This document shows positions 36,201 to 48,879 of a stretch of DNA of 64,000 nt, piece by piece. The DNA comes from Thuidium tamariscinum (taxonomy: Eukaryota > Streptophyta > Bryopsida > Hypnales > Thuidiaceae), in contig OX344751.2 of NCBI GenBank assembly GCA_947034885.2, positions 1,674,001-1,738,000 of the forward strand, in the 5' to 3' direction. A program made the translations under genes and the position numbers. Each line of letters opens with the position of its first letter. Positions within the stretch are counted from its first letter, which is position 1. Below the pieces are notes generated by a model. It was not told the DNA's origin, did no database searches, and saw only the letters and a program-made list of their open reading frames with translations.

Positions 36201-37370
36201 CATTTCATTCACAATATTCGGCTCTGGGATCTCTGCGGGTGCCGGAAGTTTGGTGAGATTGGAGACTTATGGGTTTGAAGGAGTGTTCTAGAAAGACGCA
36301 GCAGGGCAACTTCAATTTCGCTAAATCGGCAAAGTTTCCGAGGAATGGCAAGATGGATCCTCAAGATAGAAAGGAAATGCAATGATATCTGGAGCTGGAA
36401 GGGGGTGAGAGTGGAAATTCTAGTTAGCGGCACACAATATTGAGCAGATAAAATGTCATTTGCAAATCTATTGGTTGCTGTAAATGTCAAAAATGGAGCG
36501 CAAAATAGTGCCAATATAACATAATTACGTTGATTGCGCTTGTTTCCCTTGTAGTTGAACATCACTCAGTAGTTTCCCAGATGATGAACTGCGCTAGGAA
36601 GGGGGGAAATCATGGAAAGTTAGTGGCACAAAATTTCCTTGTGAACAGGGAATGGCAATTCGGGAACCAGAGGTACTTAGTCTCCCTGTGAGAAAGTTTG
36701 AAATTTAACATTGAGACATCCCTTACTGAATTGTTCTGCACCTTGTCCCAGGGACAATGCGTTGGGAATGTGGTTAGAATTGAGTCTAAATTGATTTCAA
36801 CAAGACAAGCTAGAACCTATCTTTATTGAACACTAATAAAAAAACTCTTGCTGAACAACTTAGAAAAAAAGTTTTTTCTACATTGAAATGCTTCAAACAG
36901 CAGGGTGGATTATCGAACATTCCATGCGTATTTTTCTTCCTAGTACACGATGTTATTTTAAACATGAGACTTGTGCTACTGCACAATTACTGTGACAGAT
37001 TCCATCCCGAGACATTGAACATTTACAACTGTAAGGAATTATTTTCAAGCGATTCCCAGGGTATTTTCTCATAGGAAAACGAAATATTGAGATGTTTCGG
37101 CTGGAAAGTTGAAACAATATATCCCAATTCTGTTGTTTGCACTAGCGTATCGATCACCGAGATACATTCAGCTCCAAAATCAACAGAGAAACAAAATCAG
37201 AATCAGAACAGCAATAGGATTAATTCTTTACCAGAATTCGCCTCCGGAGGCTCATAGGCCAAGCACTCCGCAGCTTGGACTGAAGACGCTGCAGGAACAG
37301 ACTCCGCATCGAAGTGCTTGGTGAGAACTTGTATCCGCCATGGCGCCCTATTGCTTCCGCCCCTTGCCAT
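30289..37370 (-). CDS. ACX3: Peroxisomal acyl-CoA oxidase 3 (ACX3)
   Basis: FAD-dependent acyl-CoA oxidase, first step of peroxisomal beta-oxidation, making trans-2-enoyl-CoA and H2O2. Exons: 37370-37232, 35939-35482, 35022-34915, 34404-34232, 34069-33970, 33687-33482, 33024-32889, 32459-32196, 31666-31562, 31203-31034 and 30535-30289, about 701 aa (Arabidopsis ACX3 is about 675). Every junction keeps phase. Exon 1 encodes a PTS2-like nonapeptide at residues 12-20 (RIQVLTKHF) within SNRAPWRIQVLTKHF, aligning with the RAHVLANHI region of Arabidopsis ACX3. Family hallmarks: MTELGHGSN followed by RGIETLTTYD (FAD/substrate region), CESAQKYWIGGAA, ADCGHKTGLNGVDNGRIWF, YPSHQRRLLPLLAKTYA and the catalytic-Glu block STFEGDNNVLMQQ. 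The C-terminus continues after FDWVDSN with a Ser-rich tail and has no PTS1. An ATG at 35970 opens a long frame but lies in intron 1 sequence and would lose the targeting signal. A Stowaway-like MITE sits in intron 2. Confidence 0.95.
35308..35397. mobile_element. 90 bp Stowaway-like (Tc1/mariner) MITE
   Basis: TA-CTCCCTCTGTCTCACTAAA at the left and TTTAGTGGGACAGAGGGAG-TA at the right form nearly perfect inverted termini with TA duplications (35306-35307 and 35398-35399). The CTCCCTC..TCCCACT signature is typical of plant Stowaway elements. It sits in intron 2 of ACX3. Confidence 0.85.
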
Positions 37371-39099
37371 CTCCACAAAAATTCTCCAACAGGGGCACTC
37401 ACCTCCCAGTTCGAGTACACAGGAGATTCAAAAGTTTCCCACTCCAGATAGTTTTGCAATAAGAATGGGGGAATCAGAGAAGCTCGGAGTCACAAATCTA
37501 CCTATTAATCGACTCACTGGAAGCCGGGAATGGCAATCCGGAAAGTGCCCAAAGATCATCTCCCTCTGTAATTAATATCACCACGGCAAGAAGTACGAAT
37601 TTCAACTACCACCAGTCTCGTAACGCATCCAGCAACTATCTAGCTAGCAATCTCCCTCCTTGCCGCACTCAGAAACTTTCCGTAGCCTGTGATCAATCTC
37701 TACGCAAAAAAGTTGCAGCTAATTAAACAAGTTGTTGACTGGAACCCAATTGCATATATATATCGACGTCACGCAATCGAACTAACTACGTAGTACTGGC
37801 CACCGATTCATTCCTCACGGCCTGGGATTCCATCGCCGGCGAAACGGATTGGAATTTCAACATACTGATCAGCTGCTTGCCTAACTTATACAGTATATCT
37901 CGGTCTAGAAATCACGCAGGAATATCTGGGATACGTAGATGCAGGATTTATGCTTGCGTTGACTACACCGGAGCTCTGACTTGAACCGGTATTTTCATTA
38001 TTAAAATGGCGGTACTCTATGCGCCATTTTCCCATTCATTTCTGGGACCAGCATAGAATTCAGACCGCATGACCTAAATGTGCAGTCGATCATCCACCTC
38101 AATCGCAACAAATTGTACGTAGACGTGCGGCCGGCTACTAAATACTAATCTGTCGTTTTTGTTGAATGGATTCCGGACTTTCGGGACTGTAGCTCGAGTT
38201 TGGAATCTTTGGCAGCTACAGTGGACAAGAATTCTTTAAACTCAACAGTCGTCCACAATGGTCAGAAAGTACAGTAGAATTTTCCAAGCTGACGATGGTT
38301 GACGTAAATTACCGGTAACTGTCCAGATGGGTAGTTTCTTGACGAGCAGGAATGATTCTAACGGCTACTTTTACAACTGAAGCTTTGAATTGGTTCCGTC
38401 GATCTTATGCGCACACAGAAACGTGAGGAAATTGTGGGTTTGTTTTTAAAAACAAAAGAAACGGAATTTCATTGCAAAAGGGGAAGTACAAAACAGCCAG
38501 TCACAAGTGGCCTGGCCGGGGGACGACTCACAACAAGAACGTGAGGAATTTGTGACTGTTTGCAACTAAGGACGGGGCAGGGCCTTGCGGCTTGGGCACC
38601 GAAGAAGCAGAGACAAGAATTTTCTTTCACTCCGAATTGGAAATTTTCAGTTAGAATGACAAAGTTTTGCATGATTTCATTGAAGATAAATTTATGCCAC
38701 GATTTGTCAAAGGAAACTCGCTTGTGCATCTGAAATTTTTTCCATTTTGATGGAAGTTGCCATACCCTGTGGAACTCACACGGCCATCCAGAATCGACAC
38801 TTGGAGGGCTCAGTATAGTTCATTTTGTCAGTTTCTTCAAAATCTTGTATGGAAATGTTTTGCAAATGAAAGAAGTTTCGCAGATTGTGTCATTTTTATA
38901 TAGCATGAAAAGATACGAAGTCAAAAGCCTCAACATTTAGGTTGATGACCTAAATTCAACTGGGGTGCCAAAATGTAATTCATATATAAATATATCTATT
39001 TTACAGAGTTTGGTCAAATGATGTCTCACATTGATAATATTTTTGTTACTAGATGGGTTGTTTTTTAAATATGAAAGATGTACATATGGATGTTTCCTA
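37371..39099. other. Upstream region of ACX3
   Basis: Presumed promoter and 5' UTR followed by unassigned intergenic DNA. No second gene is supported; the open frame 38469-38729 (minus) matches no family I know. Confidence 0.4.
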
Positions 39100-39671
39100 T
39101 TCCCTCTCTCACACTAAAAGCTTTCAAAACTCTTCCCCTTAAGAAATTAACTATATTTTTGATGAAAGTGTCAAAAATACATGCATTCAAGAATGAATAA
39201 CTCATCCCTTAGATCTATGCAAAATTTGAAACTTAGGCACTATCATTTAGGTATCCAAAATATAAATTAAAAGTATGAAATTCGACGTATTTTATAATTG
39301 TTGCCAGCTCTATCATTTTTGATGATTTAAAGGATGGTGGATACAATAGGATTTTAATAACATGTTCCTCAATTTAAGTATCCAAAAATTAAAAAAAGTA
39401 TCCCACTTTATGATCAAATTTTAATAGCGCCAAAGTAGTCACTAAACAAGTTGTAAACACTACTATTTGATGAAGCAATTAGTACAAGGTGCCTCATATT
39501 GCCATGTTAGGCCAAGCTTGCAAGGCCAATGACATGCTCTTAGATTGTTTTACTTGCCCCCACAAGGTTGTTTAGTGCAACATTTACTAAATGGTCAAAA
39601 TTTTTAAAATGAGCTTTTTAGTGGGACAAAATCTTTGCTTGATTTGGAAGCTCATAGTGGGACAAACGGAA
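39100..39671. mobile_element. 570 bp mariner-like MITE
   Basis: Left TA-TTCCCTCTCTCACACTAAA, right AGTGGGACAAACGGAA-TA. The termini are related to the 35.3 kb Stowaway element but more diverged, and TA lies on both sides. A second internal GAGCTTTTTAGTGGGACAAA copy near 39609 suggests rearrangement. No transposase frame. Confidence 0.6.
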
Positions 39672-39989
39672 TATATACCTATACAGGTAAAGGTACCAAT
39701 TTCTGACCTGGGACCCATCCCCAACCTGAAGAATGTATTAGAGGAGATTGAGGCCAGAACAAGACTACAAGTTCCCAAACCGTGGGGAACGAGGGAACTA
39801 CACACTAGAATGTAACATGGCTGAGACTCGGCCACACCATTTTTTGAATTTTTTTTGAATTTTTTTCAAATTTCAAGACCCAATGTTTTGTTGTTGTTGA
39901 TAATTATTGGCTTAACAACAATCAAACATGTTTTATGTGTTTTGGAAATAGCGAGGGGAATAGGCTTGAAACGGCCCTCCTTTGCCTGA

Positions 39990-40382
39990 AATCCTTGTTA
40001 ATATAGCTATTTCCAACCTAGGCTATAACATATTTTTAACTAAAGCTTGGAATGTATTTTTTTCCTCTATTTTAAGGTTGAATCCAATAAGATCATGACA
40101 TGTGTCCCAAAGTACCAAGCAAGAAAGTAGGAAGTAGTGAGCAAGAAAGTAGACATTCTATGATTGGAATTAGAAGAGTCTAGACATCATCTATTAGTCC
40201 AAACAACTTTTTGGCTTTCAAAAATCATAGTAATTTTAGTTTTGGAAATAAAATTTTGAAAAAATTTGGAGTCTCCATATTTCCTATCTTCCTACTTGGC
40301 AAAAATTTCACTTGCCTCATACTACTCATAATTTCCTTAAAAATCACTTAAGTGATCAACTATAGCCAGTACATCTACCTTA
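39990..40382 (-). repeat. TA-flanked MITE family, copy 1
   Basis: Reverse-complement relative of the element at 58321-58736. Shared blocks include GCTTGGAATGTATTTTTT, AATAAGATCATGACA, TGTGTCCCAAAGTA, TTTTGGCTTTCAAAAATCA and an end reading ATCTACCTTAA. Confidence 0.65.
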
Positions 40383-40877
40383 ATTTATAACTTCAAAGAA
40401 CATCTCCATATAATTTAGACACATGGCAAAAGGTTCATTCATTATTCCACAAGTTGAAGGGATGTTTTGGATTACTATGGCAACTATGTAGAAAGTCCAA
40501 AGAGCCACATTAGAATCCAAATGACTAGGAATAATCCCCCCTAGAAATGACAATGGGAAGGTATATGTTTTTGCTTTCACCACTTATAAATGAACGTGTC
40601 TTCTTCTTTTTTATTGAAAATCAAGTTGATCAAAATACACACAAAGAATTATCTAATTTATCATTCTATTGTGAACCCAATTAATCTAAATATATATAAA
40701 ACACCAAAAGGATCACAATGGATAATTATACCTACCTTATTAGAGTTACCATCTCTACTCATATGGTTTTCATTTCTATTTCAAAGCAAGCCATAATTGT
40801 TGTGATTGATTCATAGTCACTAATTAGTTGAACAATTTTAGATTATCCCTACTTTGAAACTTCCATTTTTATTTAAT

Positions 40878-41825
40878 TTAACCCTTAGCCACCTCAAAGG
40901 ACCAAAAATTCCTCATATAGCCTAAAATACAATTCAAAGTGTTGTGACTTTTGTATCCAATGTCCAAATTTACTAAAACTTGTTAAAAAATTTGCACCCT
41001 CTCTTCTAATTTGTATGGTAAAATTTTCTAATTAGTCCAAGATTTATTGATTTTTGAAGTCATTCAAAGTTTATGAGTAAATTTGAGTTCACAAACCTAC
41101 ATTTTGATGCCTACAACATTGAGTACTTGTTTCTCCTTCATCTAATTTTTTTTTCAATAACATTTGATGGCTTATGTTCCCCTTGAAATGTAGTTATTGT
41201 GATAAAAAAAAATTTGTTTTGAATGTTTGGGAGCAATTCAAGGTTCAAAATCCAAACATTTATAGATCAAAATCTCAACTTCTTCCTTCATACAATGTCC
41301 ATTTTCAATAAAAGAAAAATTCAAGAAAGTTGTGCTCATTAGTTTAGTTTGTATAATTAAAATTTTATATCAATCCAAGAAGTTATGAGTAACTAAGAAG
41401 CATTTTAGTAAGAGGTTTTACCTTGGGTGTATTTTTTGAAACTTTTTAAACTCCATTTTGACATTCCAGCAAACACAATGAGTCAACTGAGTGATGTTTT
41501 CTATCACCAATGTGTTTGTATGCTTGTTTTAAAGCACTTTAATTGTAGTTTAAATTTTTTTTCCTTTCAATAGGTTTAGAGATTGAATTTCACCTCCACA
41601 TATATTGCTAGAAAAATCTCGGCATACTTTTTCAACACGTAAAACAATATAAGCTTGCAATTTATGACCAAATGACTCCAAATCCAATTCATGTCATCTA
41701 CAACACATACACTACAAGGTTGTATGAGATTGTATGGTTGGATTTTTACACCTTAGTGACACTTTGGCCTTCAAAAGCAATGATGTTTTCAAACCCCAAA
41801 AGGGACTGCGATGTTAAAAATCAGG
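40878..41825. repeat. Degenerate TTAA-CCC type element fragment
   Basis: Opens TTAACCCTTAGCCACC..AAAGGACC (40878). About 41655-41825 matches 18040-18195 in direct orientation, ending CAAACCCCAAAAGGGACTG. Ends are not cleanly inverted, so the outer limits are uncertain. No coding capacity. Confidence 0.45.
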
Positions 41826-42544
41826 AACTAAAACTGCGTGAATGACATAGCTATTCACATTCCAACCGGAAAGAAACGGCTGCTAAAATGAACTCTCCAG
41901 TAAGAGACTTGACTGGAAGACAAAGCCCACCATTCTGAAAATATTCTGAAAATCATCACTAGCGAAGGGGAATAGTCACTTGGCTCCGATTCCTATCGTA
42001 TCCAAAAATAATGCATCAAATGGATGCCTACGCATTCCGGAGGAGGAACGATTTGGAGGGCATTGTTTCTCACAACGTCGTAAACAGAGTCTACCGTAAT
42101 ACAAAATTTGATATTTCCTTACTTTCTTTTCTGCCCTCTTTTCCTACACAAACAAAATACGTCATTATCATACTATTTGAGTATTTATCACACAAAAGGT
42201 GTCAAGAGAGTTACTATCCCTGCTTCGATGTGCTCTTCGAAACCTTTTCTGCCCTCCTTTCTTAAACAAGCAAAATACATCATTAGTATTCCATTGAGTA
42301 ATCACACCACACAAACATGTTAAGAGTGTCCCTGCTGATTACTGCATCGATATCCTCTTCCAAACCATTTCCGCATCTTTAATTACATGAACAAGATATG
42401 TGAATAATTCTTCCATCGAGTACTCACGACACACACAAAAAACGAGTTGTTGACCCTGCACCGATTTCCTGCAACGATTTCCTCTTCCTAACCTGCTGTA
42501 CAGTACAACTTAACTCTTCTCCACGAAATCAGCCGTAAGTCGAG
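41826..42544. other. 3' flank of the unknown-function gene
   Basis: No gene. It contains imperfect 90 bp direct repeats around 42110-42440, with recurring motifs such as CTTTTCTGCCCTC, AAACAA.CAAAATAC and ATC.CACCACACA.A. Confidence 0.4.
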
Positions 42545-45500
42545 CTACGCCCACACACCCTCAAACAGAGGCCTGATAAGCTTCTCATGGTCTTTAGAAC
42601 TAACAACAAGCTCCATCAAATCAGGAACGTCCTCAGACAAGGAGTCCGATGTTTCAAGCTCAGCATCTACCTCAGCATCCACAAGCTCGTCCCGTGTAGA
42701 AATGAGCAAAAATTCCACACCTTCGTAATTCAGAAGGTCAGGAGGGTCAAGTGGCACAAAGCGCTTCGACCCCATCCCACCGAGTAAGTGAGCGGGGAGG
42801 AGGGCAGGTCGCTTACTTCCTGCACTGGCGGCTGATGCTGGCGTTGGCTGCTTCGGGTTCTTCACCTGCCAAAATTAATTTGAAAATTATGTACTTACTC
42901 TATTTGCTTCTTGCCAAGTGAAAAGGGAAGCAAACGGAAGTCATTTCGTAATTTTTGGAGTTGCATGGAATTAATTATGAATTTTTCAAGTCACTGTAGT
43001 GTGTTTCCTGAAATCATGCATCAGCGATGTTTATTTTGACCTTTTTGACTCCGTAAAGTTTATACATGAGAAGTGAAAACCAAGGCTCATAATAAGGGGA
43101 AAAAAAATCAGAATGTGGCAGTTTTTTGTCAATTAAGGTTGCTACATGAATGACTTTGAGTGAAATTATAGATGCGTGGTGGAATTGAGATACATACGTT
43201 GATGTGAAGTTTGATTACTTCCTGAATTTAGGGTTTAGGGTTCTTTAGGGCTTAAGGTTTAGGGTACCTGGATGACGAAGGATGCCTGAGGCTCAATGTT
43301 CATAACATCTTGCGGGTCATGCTTCTTATGTGGTCCGGGGTGCTCAAGCTTGTAAACCAGATGAGTGCTTGCTTGCTTGTTTCCGCTGTGATGTTGAACA
43401 ATGCTATACCTGCCTTCACCCACAGGCCTTGCCGCTGGGTTCACCCTATGACCGCGTGTTTTGGTGTCGTACTCCTCTACAGGGTTTCAAATCATTAGTC
43501 AGTAAAATTTCAACATCTGTGTGAAACAAGTCTCATTCCCACTGATTCCTACTGAACTTGTAAAGCATGGGACTATTTAAAAGGTTCATATTAAATGGTA
43601 CCACAAATGAATGTCATGCTTACCCCCAACAGATGTTGCCCAGTTACTTACCCTCAGAGAGCATTTGTTTGAGGTCTTCAGGGTTGGTGGTGACAAGCTC
43701 CACAAACCCCCAGTAAGGTCTGGACTTTCCCTTGGCTACATCAGGAAGGCTCTTCCGTCCCATCACTATGTATCGGAACAGCGGCTTCTCTCCAATCTCA
43801 ATTCTCTGGTAATTGCCCAATCAACAAATCAAATCATTTAAACCCATAGATAATACTCCTTGCAAATCATAACTCAATGAAATTAGAAGATGAGAGACCC
43901 TTTAAAAGTCACTTGCAACATTAAATAATGTTTTCAGTAAAGTTAAGACTGTTTCAAGAAATTTTAGAGAGACTCTTCTCCATGATTCATTTTGGGGAGT
44001 TCTCCCAATAATTAGAGCAACAGCACAGAGGCCACCCTATGATACCCAATAGTATGTACTGCAGAGGCTTACGAAAGTTCGATATCATCATTGGAAAACC
44101 ATAAATTATGAAAAGATTCTTGCTACAATAATGTTGTCCAAACTTTCATGAAACGGGCTAATTTACCGGAAGCTCCTTTGTTGTGTCAATAAGACGCTTA
44201 GAAATATTACCTCCGTGTCTTCATCTTCCTTCGTTTTAGTAGCATTCTCTGCCTTAGTACCATTTTTTTCTTCACCTGGAGTCTCTTGGGGCTTTGATTT
44301 CTCACCAACATCACCTCCTTCTGGTTTCGTTTCTTCCTCCTTGTTCACAGCATCAGGTTTCTTCAAGTCGGTTGGGTTGCTTTCTTCCTCCTCGTGAGCT
44401 TCTTTCAATTGCCCCTCCTTCCCTGGCAACATTTGACATATTGGCATATTTCAATTGACACAATTAACTCAACTTCGATCTCTTCAAGTCATTCCACGCA
44501 TCACTGAGATTGAGAGCATCATGCCCCAAAACCCTTAATATGACTTGCAACTAAACCAAACCCTAAAGGTCTTATTCTTCGATATTCTTCAATGCTCTAA
44601 AATGGCGACTTTTGGTACTCAATTGAGTAGTGTGGAATTGATAAGTCACTCATTTGCAATGCAAGTGACATGTATGAAATGAATTACATCAATTATTATT
44701 AAGTTCTATTTCAATCATAGATCATACATCTAAAAATTGCAGTTCAAGGTATTCTAGACTTGTGACTGGGACCCTCCAACTTCAAACTCCAACAGCTCAT
44801 AACCAACTCGTTCAACATCCAAATGATGCATACTTTAGTACATTAGAATCCACTCAAAATTGGGAAAACGCAGACAAGATCCACCACAAGAATTGAAAAC
44901 TATTTTTGAGGAATGGAAACAACTCAAAACAGGTGAAAGTCACTGGGATAAAGGATCCCTACAATATTCCACAACGTTACCTGCTTCTGAGCTTTGCTTC
45001 TCTTCGACTGGATTTTCAGCAGCCTGGGGTCGAAGCACAAACAACAAACGCTGGACTTCATCCCCACTGTGCGGCTTGTCAACCCCCACTTTAGGTTTGA
45101 AGAAGAAATAAATTTCGCCTTTCTCCTGCTTGATTCACCAATCTATCTTAATCAGTCCTTGGAAATGAAAGTTCATCGAATTGAAACATCAAATACTACA
45201 AATATCAAAACCCTGAAGAAACGATATCATTATGAAACTCCGTTCCAAAGCATCCATCGACAAATAACCTAAAAGTTGCATGCCCGAAGGCTTACTGATT
45301 GCTGTCATATACGACTAGAATATTCTGGAGTGTCAAATAGTACGTGATGAAAAACCAATACCCAATGCTTGTCGCTACCTCAGGCGAGCTTCATAGTTTC
45401 CTTTGCACAAAAGTCTGATTCACAATGCATTGTGCCTCAGACCCCATGCCCCGCTAGACTACCACACATGATCTCAAGAAGGCCTAATCATTTGTTCTGA

Positions 45501-46098
45501 CACTCACGTTTCCAAGATCGACCTACTTTCTTCTCAAGATCACCAAAGGATGATCTTAAACAAGAAGAAGGAAATTCAGTTAAAAGTTCATCTTGTGCAG
45601 CTTGCATGGTGCAGCATGTACCATTTTCCACATCCAGAACCAAATTTGACTAACCTTACACAATGACATACCCCTCATTGCAGCAGAATGGTATTTTCAT
45701 CAGTATACCCAACTTGTACGCCCAACATATGAGAAATCCAAAATGGAAATTGGACAAATTAAATGCCCTTCTATGCCCAAACCCCATTCAATCATCACTG
45801 AACATTTAAAATTGTTTAAAAATTCCACAGACGGACATTTTGCATTTCTCGTCAGTTGTGAACGTCTACTCCTTGCTCCCCTCTTTATCAAACCCTTACA
45901 ATACACAATCTCTCTGGCTTTTCTCAAAACCCACCCAGGCATGCCAAATCCTTCTCCCAATGTGCAAGAAATCAACACCAAAACACAGTGAGTCACCTCT
46001 AATCCTGGCCCTTGAGTCTCATAAGAGAGAAAACAACACATGCATACCTGGACTGTGAACGACACGGACTGATCCTGGCTCCCCGAAACTCGACCCAT
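42545..46098 (-). CDS. Conserved protein of unknown function
   Basis: I do not know a function. Predicted exons: 46098-46048, 45125-44981, 44422-44211, 43805-43652, 43476-43268 and 42865-42545, about 363 aa, phases consistent. The protein opens with MGRVSGSQDQSVSFTVQ, then GEIYFFFKPKVGVDKPHSGD and VQRLLFVLRPQ. A charged, disordered insert encoded by exon 3 (KPEGGDVGEKSKPQETPGEE) follows. The conserved core reads FRYIVMGRKSLPD, RPYWGFVELVTTNPEDL, EEYDTKTRGHRVNPAARPVG, STHLVYKLEHP, FVPLDPPDLLNYEGVEFLLI and finally PLFEGVW. From memory this core also occurs in uncharacterised bacterial proteins, which should be checked. There is no signal peptide, membrane segment or known catalytic motif, so a cytosolic or nuclear site is likely. 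Confidence 0.85.
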
Positions 46099-46544
46099 CG
46101 CTACTAAGTTAGCTATATCACTGATCGAGACTGACCTCCCTCACACAAAACTTTACAGCGACAATGTGAGTTTCGCAAGAAGCTCGAGAGTGAGAAATTT
46201 TTACATTCGAGGGGAGAATAGGAATTTGCATGACAAATGGATAGCGATTTAAGTATGCAGGACAAGCAGGCGGCGCCGTTCGTGGTAGTCGCCAGGCTCG
46301 CCACCTGCAGTGCAGATGGATCGCCTTTGGGCTGTGGAGTCGCCAGTCGCCACCTGGATGGATGGATGTGGTTGGACCAGGGTTTTGTCATCCGGAAGAT
46401 GTATGGCTTTCGTTGGGTTCAGTTGTGTTCAGAGTTTGAAACATATTTTTTCATTCATGACGCATCTGGGCAGCCAGGAAATAAGGTAGAACCAATACCT
46501 GATCACTTAAGCAATTCTGGAACAGATCATGAGGAATATTAGGC
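46099..46544. other. Upstream region of the unknown-function gene
   Basis: Presumed promoter/5' UTR. A plus-strand 101-codon ATG frame (46237-46545) is present, but it has no family resemblance and its stop lies at the edge of a MITE. Confidence 0.4.
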
Positions 46545-46912
46545 TATGCAAATTTTTCTCACGTAGCAAGATAAGAAAGATGGGGACTGCAAATTTTTTA
46601 CAATTTTATTCCCAATATTGAAATTACTATGATTTTTAGAAGCCAAAAAGGGCTTTGAATCCATGGCCAATGTTTAGAGTCTTCTAATTCGGATCATAGC
46701 CAAGACTTCTTTTCCAATCGGTACTTTCCACACACTTTATGACACTTTGGGACATGTGTCATGACCTTATTAGTCCCAACCTTGAAAATGGGGGAAAAAT
46801 ACATTCCAAGCTTTGATTGTAAATCTCTTTTAGCCTTGGTTGGAAATAGTCACATCCTATAGGTTGGATATGGGTCCTTGATCGGGAATAGGTGGTTCTA
46901 CCTTAATTAGCA
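46545..46912 (+). repeat. TA-flanked MITE family, copy 2
   Basis: Same orientation as 58321-58736. Shared blocks include AGATGGGGACT, TGATTTTTAGAAGCCAAA, ACTTTGGGACATGTGTCATG, ATACATTCCAAGCTT and a terminal TCTACCTTAA. The left terminus is altered. Confidence 0.65.
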
Positions 46913-47262
46913 TTCAATTGGTGGACGATGAACACTTTAATTGTGCACTTTATTGGCTTTGTCCTTTTGATTCATTCCATTTGGATTAGGTTGAAGGGTA
47001 TCAATTAGTTTTTTGGATTTTGAATTATGAAAAAAAGTTTTTAAAAAATTCAAATTTTTTTGGATAATGATGTGGCACATGGTCAACCAAGTAGGATTTG
47101 TGCAATTCTGGCAGATTGAGCCTGTTTCCAGGTTTTCAAGGTTTGGGAACTCGCGGGCTTCTCATGCCCTCAAATTTCATCTAATGGTGTTGGATATTGT
47201 TGGAAAGCTATTAGTGAGGAGGGGAATTCATGATAACTTTCACTTTCATAAAGATTGTGGCA
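46913..47262. other. Intergenic DNA
   Basis: No gene or clear repeat end; it leads into the satellite-like region. Confidence 0.35.
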
Positions 47263-47925
47263 TCACCACACGGACACTTAAAGGAAACTATAAGTATGTC
47301 TACATGTTTGAAAAATCCTTCAAATTTTAGGATACAGAAACATCATGCAATTTACACACTTCTATTTCAGTAGTGCAATTGGAGGCCCATTTTGGGTCCA
47401 AGGGATGAGAAAATGAGAGACTTGGGAAAATCAAGGCTCTCATGAACTTCATGAGCACACGCGCATTGACACTCAAAGGAAGCTATAAGCATGTCTTCAA
47501 GTTCTAGAAATCCTTGAGATTTTAAGATACGGGAACGTCATGCAATTTAGACACTTCCATTTCACTTGTGCAATTGGAGGCCCATTTTGGGTCCAAGGGA
47601 TGAGAAAATGAGAGACACGCACACATTGACACTCTATGAGCATGTCTACAAGTTTCAACAATCCATGAGATTTTGAGATTCAAAGACATCAGGCAATCTA
47701 GACACTTCCATTTCACTAGTGCAATTGGAGGCCCATTTGGGGGGTCTAAGGGCTAAGAAAAGGAGAGATTCACGAAAATCAAGGCTCTCATAAATTTCAT
47801 GAACATACAAGCATTAACACTCAGATGAAGCTATGAGCATGTCTGCAAGTTTCAACAATCCATGAGATTTTGAAATTTGGAGACATCAGACAATCTAGAT
47901 GTCAGTAGTAAGTAGCCTGTCATTT
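47263..47925. repeat. Satellite-like array, block 1
   Basis: Four diverged units of roughly 160-195 bp. Unit landmarks in order: GACACTCAAAGGAAGCTATA, ATGTCTACAAGTT, ATCCTTGAGATTTTA, GACACTTCCATTTCACT, TTGGAGGCCCATTTTGGGTC and GAGAAAATGAGAGA. Confidence 0.8.
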
Positions 47926-48319
47926 CTTCTTTGCAAATATGTTGGGATCCAAACTAAAGCCAGTCTTTTGTGTATTTGGGAGAGGAAATGTCTAGAGGGA
48001 CGTCCACCCAGAAATCATAGACATTGGTGACAGGAGGCAGTCAAGAGCAGGCCAGGGACCTCCCCAAGGATGAATAGAAGAAGTTGGAGTTGGAGGAAGA
48101 CCTCAAGCAAATGGGCTGTGAGGGTTTCCTAGGTCGCCCGTGGAGTTTTAAGGACAAGGAGATGGCGAGCGAGCTCATCTACGATCAGACCAACAAATGG
48201 AAAGAGACGGTTTGGGGGATTCCGATGTAGTGGAAAAAATATGTATAAAAACGTAACAAAAAAAACCGCACTCAATTTTGAGTGCAGTTTTTTTTTCATA
48301 ATGTTTTGTTACAATGTAA

Positions 48320-48500
48320 ACATGCCGTAATCTATTGTGATAATTCCCAAACACTCCCTTATTTATTGTTATCACTCTTAGGCACTCTGAAGTTTATTGT
48401 GACAACTCCCAAACACTCCCTAATTTTTTTGGTGAACTCCCAAACACTCCCAAATCTATTGTGATAACTCCCAAGCACTCCCTTATTTATTGTCATAACT
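48320..48500. repeat. Short tandem motif, block 1
   Basis: Imperfect direct copies, about 30-35 bp long, of CTCCCAAACACTCCC joined by TTATTGTGATAA. A second block with the same unit lies at 49190-49470. Confidence 0.75.
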
Positions 48501-48539
48501 AGCAAACATATCCTATCTCAATAATAAAAAACTCTAGCG

Positions 48540-48590
48540 TTTTTCCGAATGGCCAAGCAAGGGGTCAGTTCACCCTGACCAAATAATAAA
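48540..48590. repeat. GAGCGAGGGG-type dispersed motif
   Basis: GAATGGCCAAGCAAGGGG followed by TCAGTTCACCCTGACC; related to 25606 and 52060. Confidence 0.5.
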
Positions 48591-48879
48591 GACTTGTAAT
48601 ATAATCCTAAGATCTGATGAATACTCGGACAGCACATCGTTTGCCCATCCGCTCGTCCGCCCGACCACTAGACGTACAATGTTGCAAATGTCAAATGACG
48701 TTCAAGGTGCCCCGAACGTTGCCACAGGACGTCCGGACATCCTGTCAACCCTAGTTAGGTGGACAGTCTAGCTCTAACCTTATTAAAGAGGTCAAACACC
48801 AAAACGGCAATAAATTGTACAAGTGTTTTGCGCATTGATCCTCACAACAAATTAAAAAGTGTTTGGTAGTTCACCAAAA

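Noticed and set aside
46237..46545. 101-codon plus-strand ATG frame upstream of the unknown-function gene
   Set aside because: No family resemblance and no splice signals; it overlaps the likely promoter, and its stop lies at the edge of a MITE.
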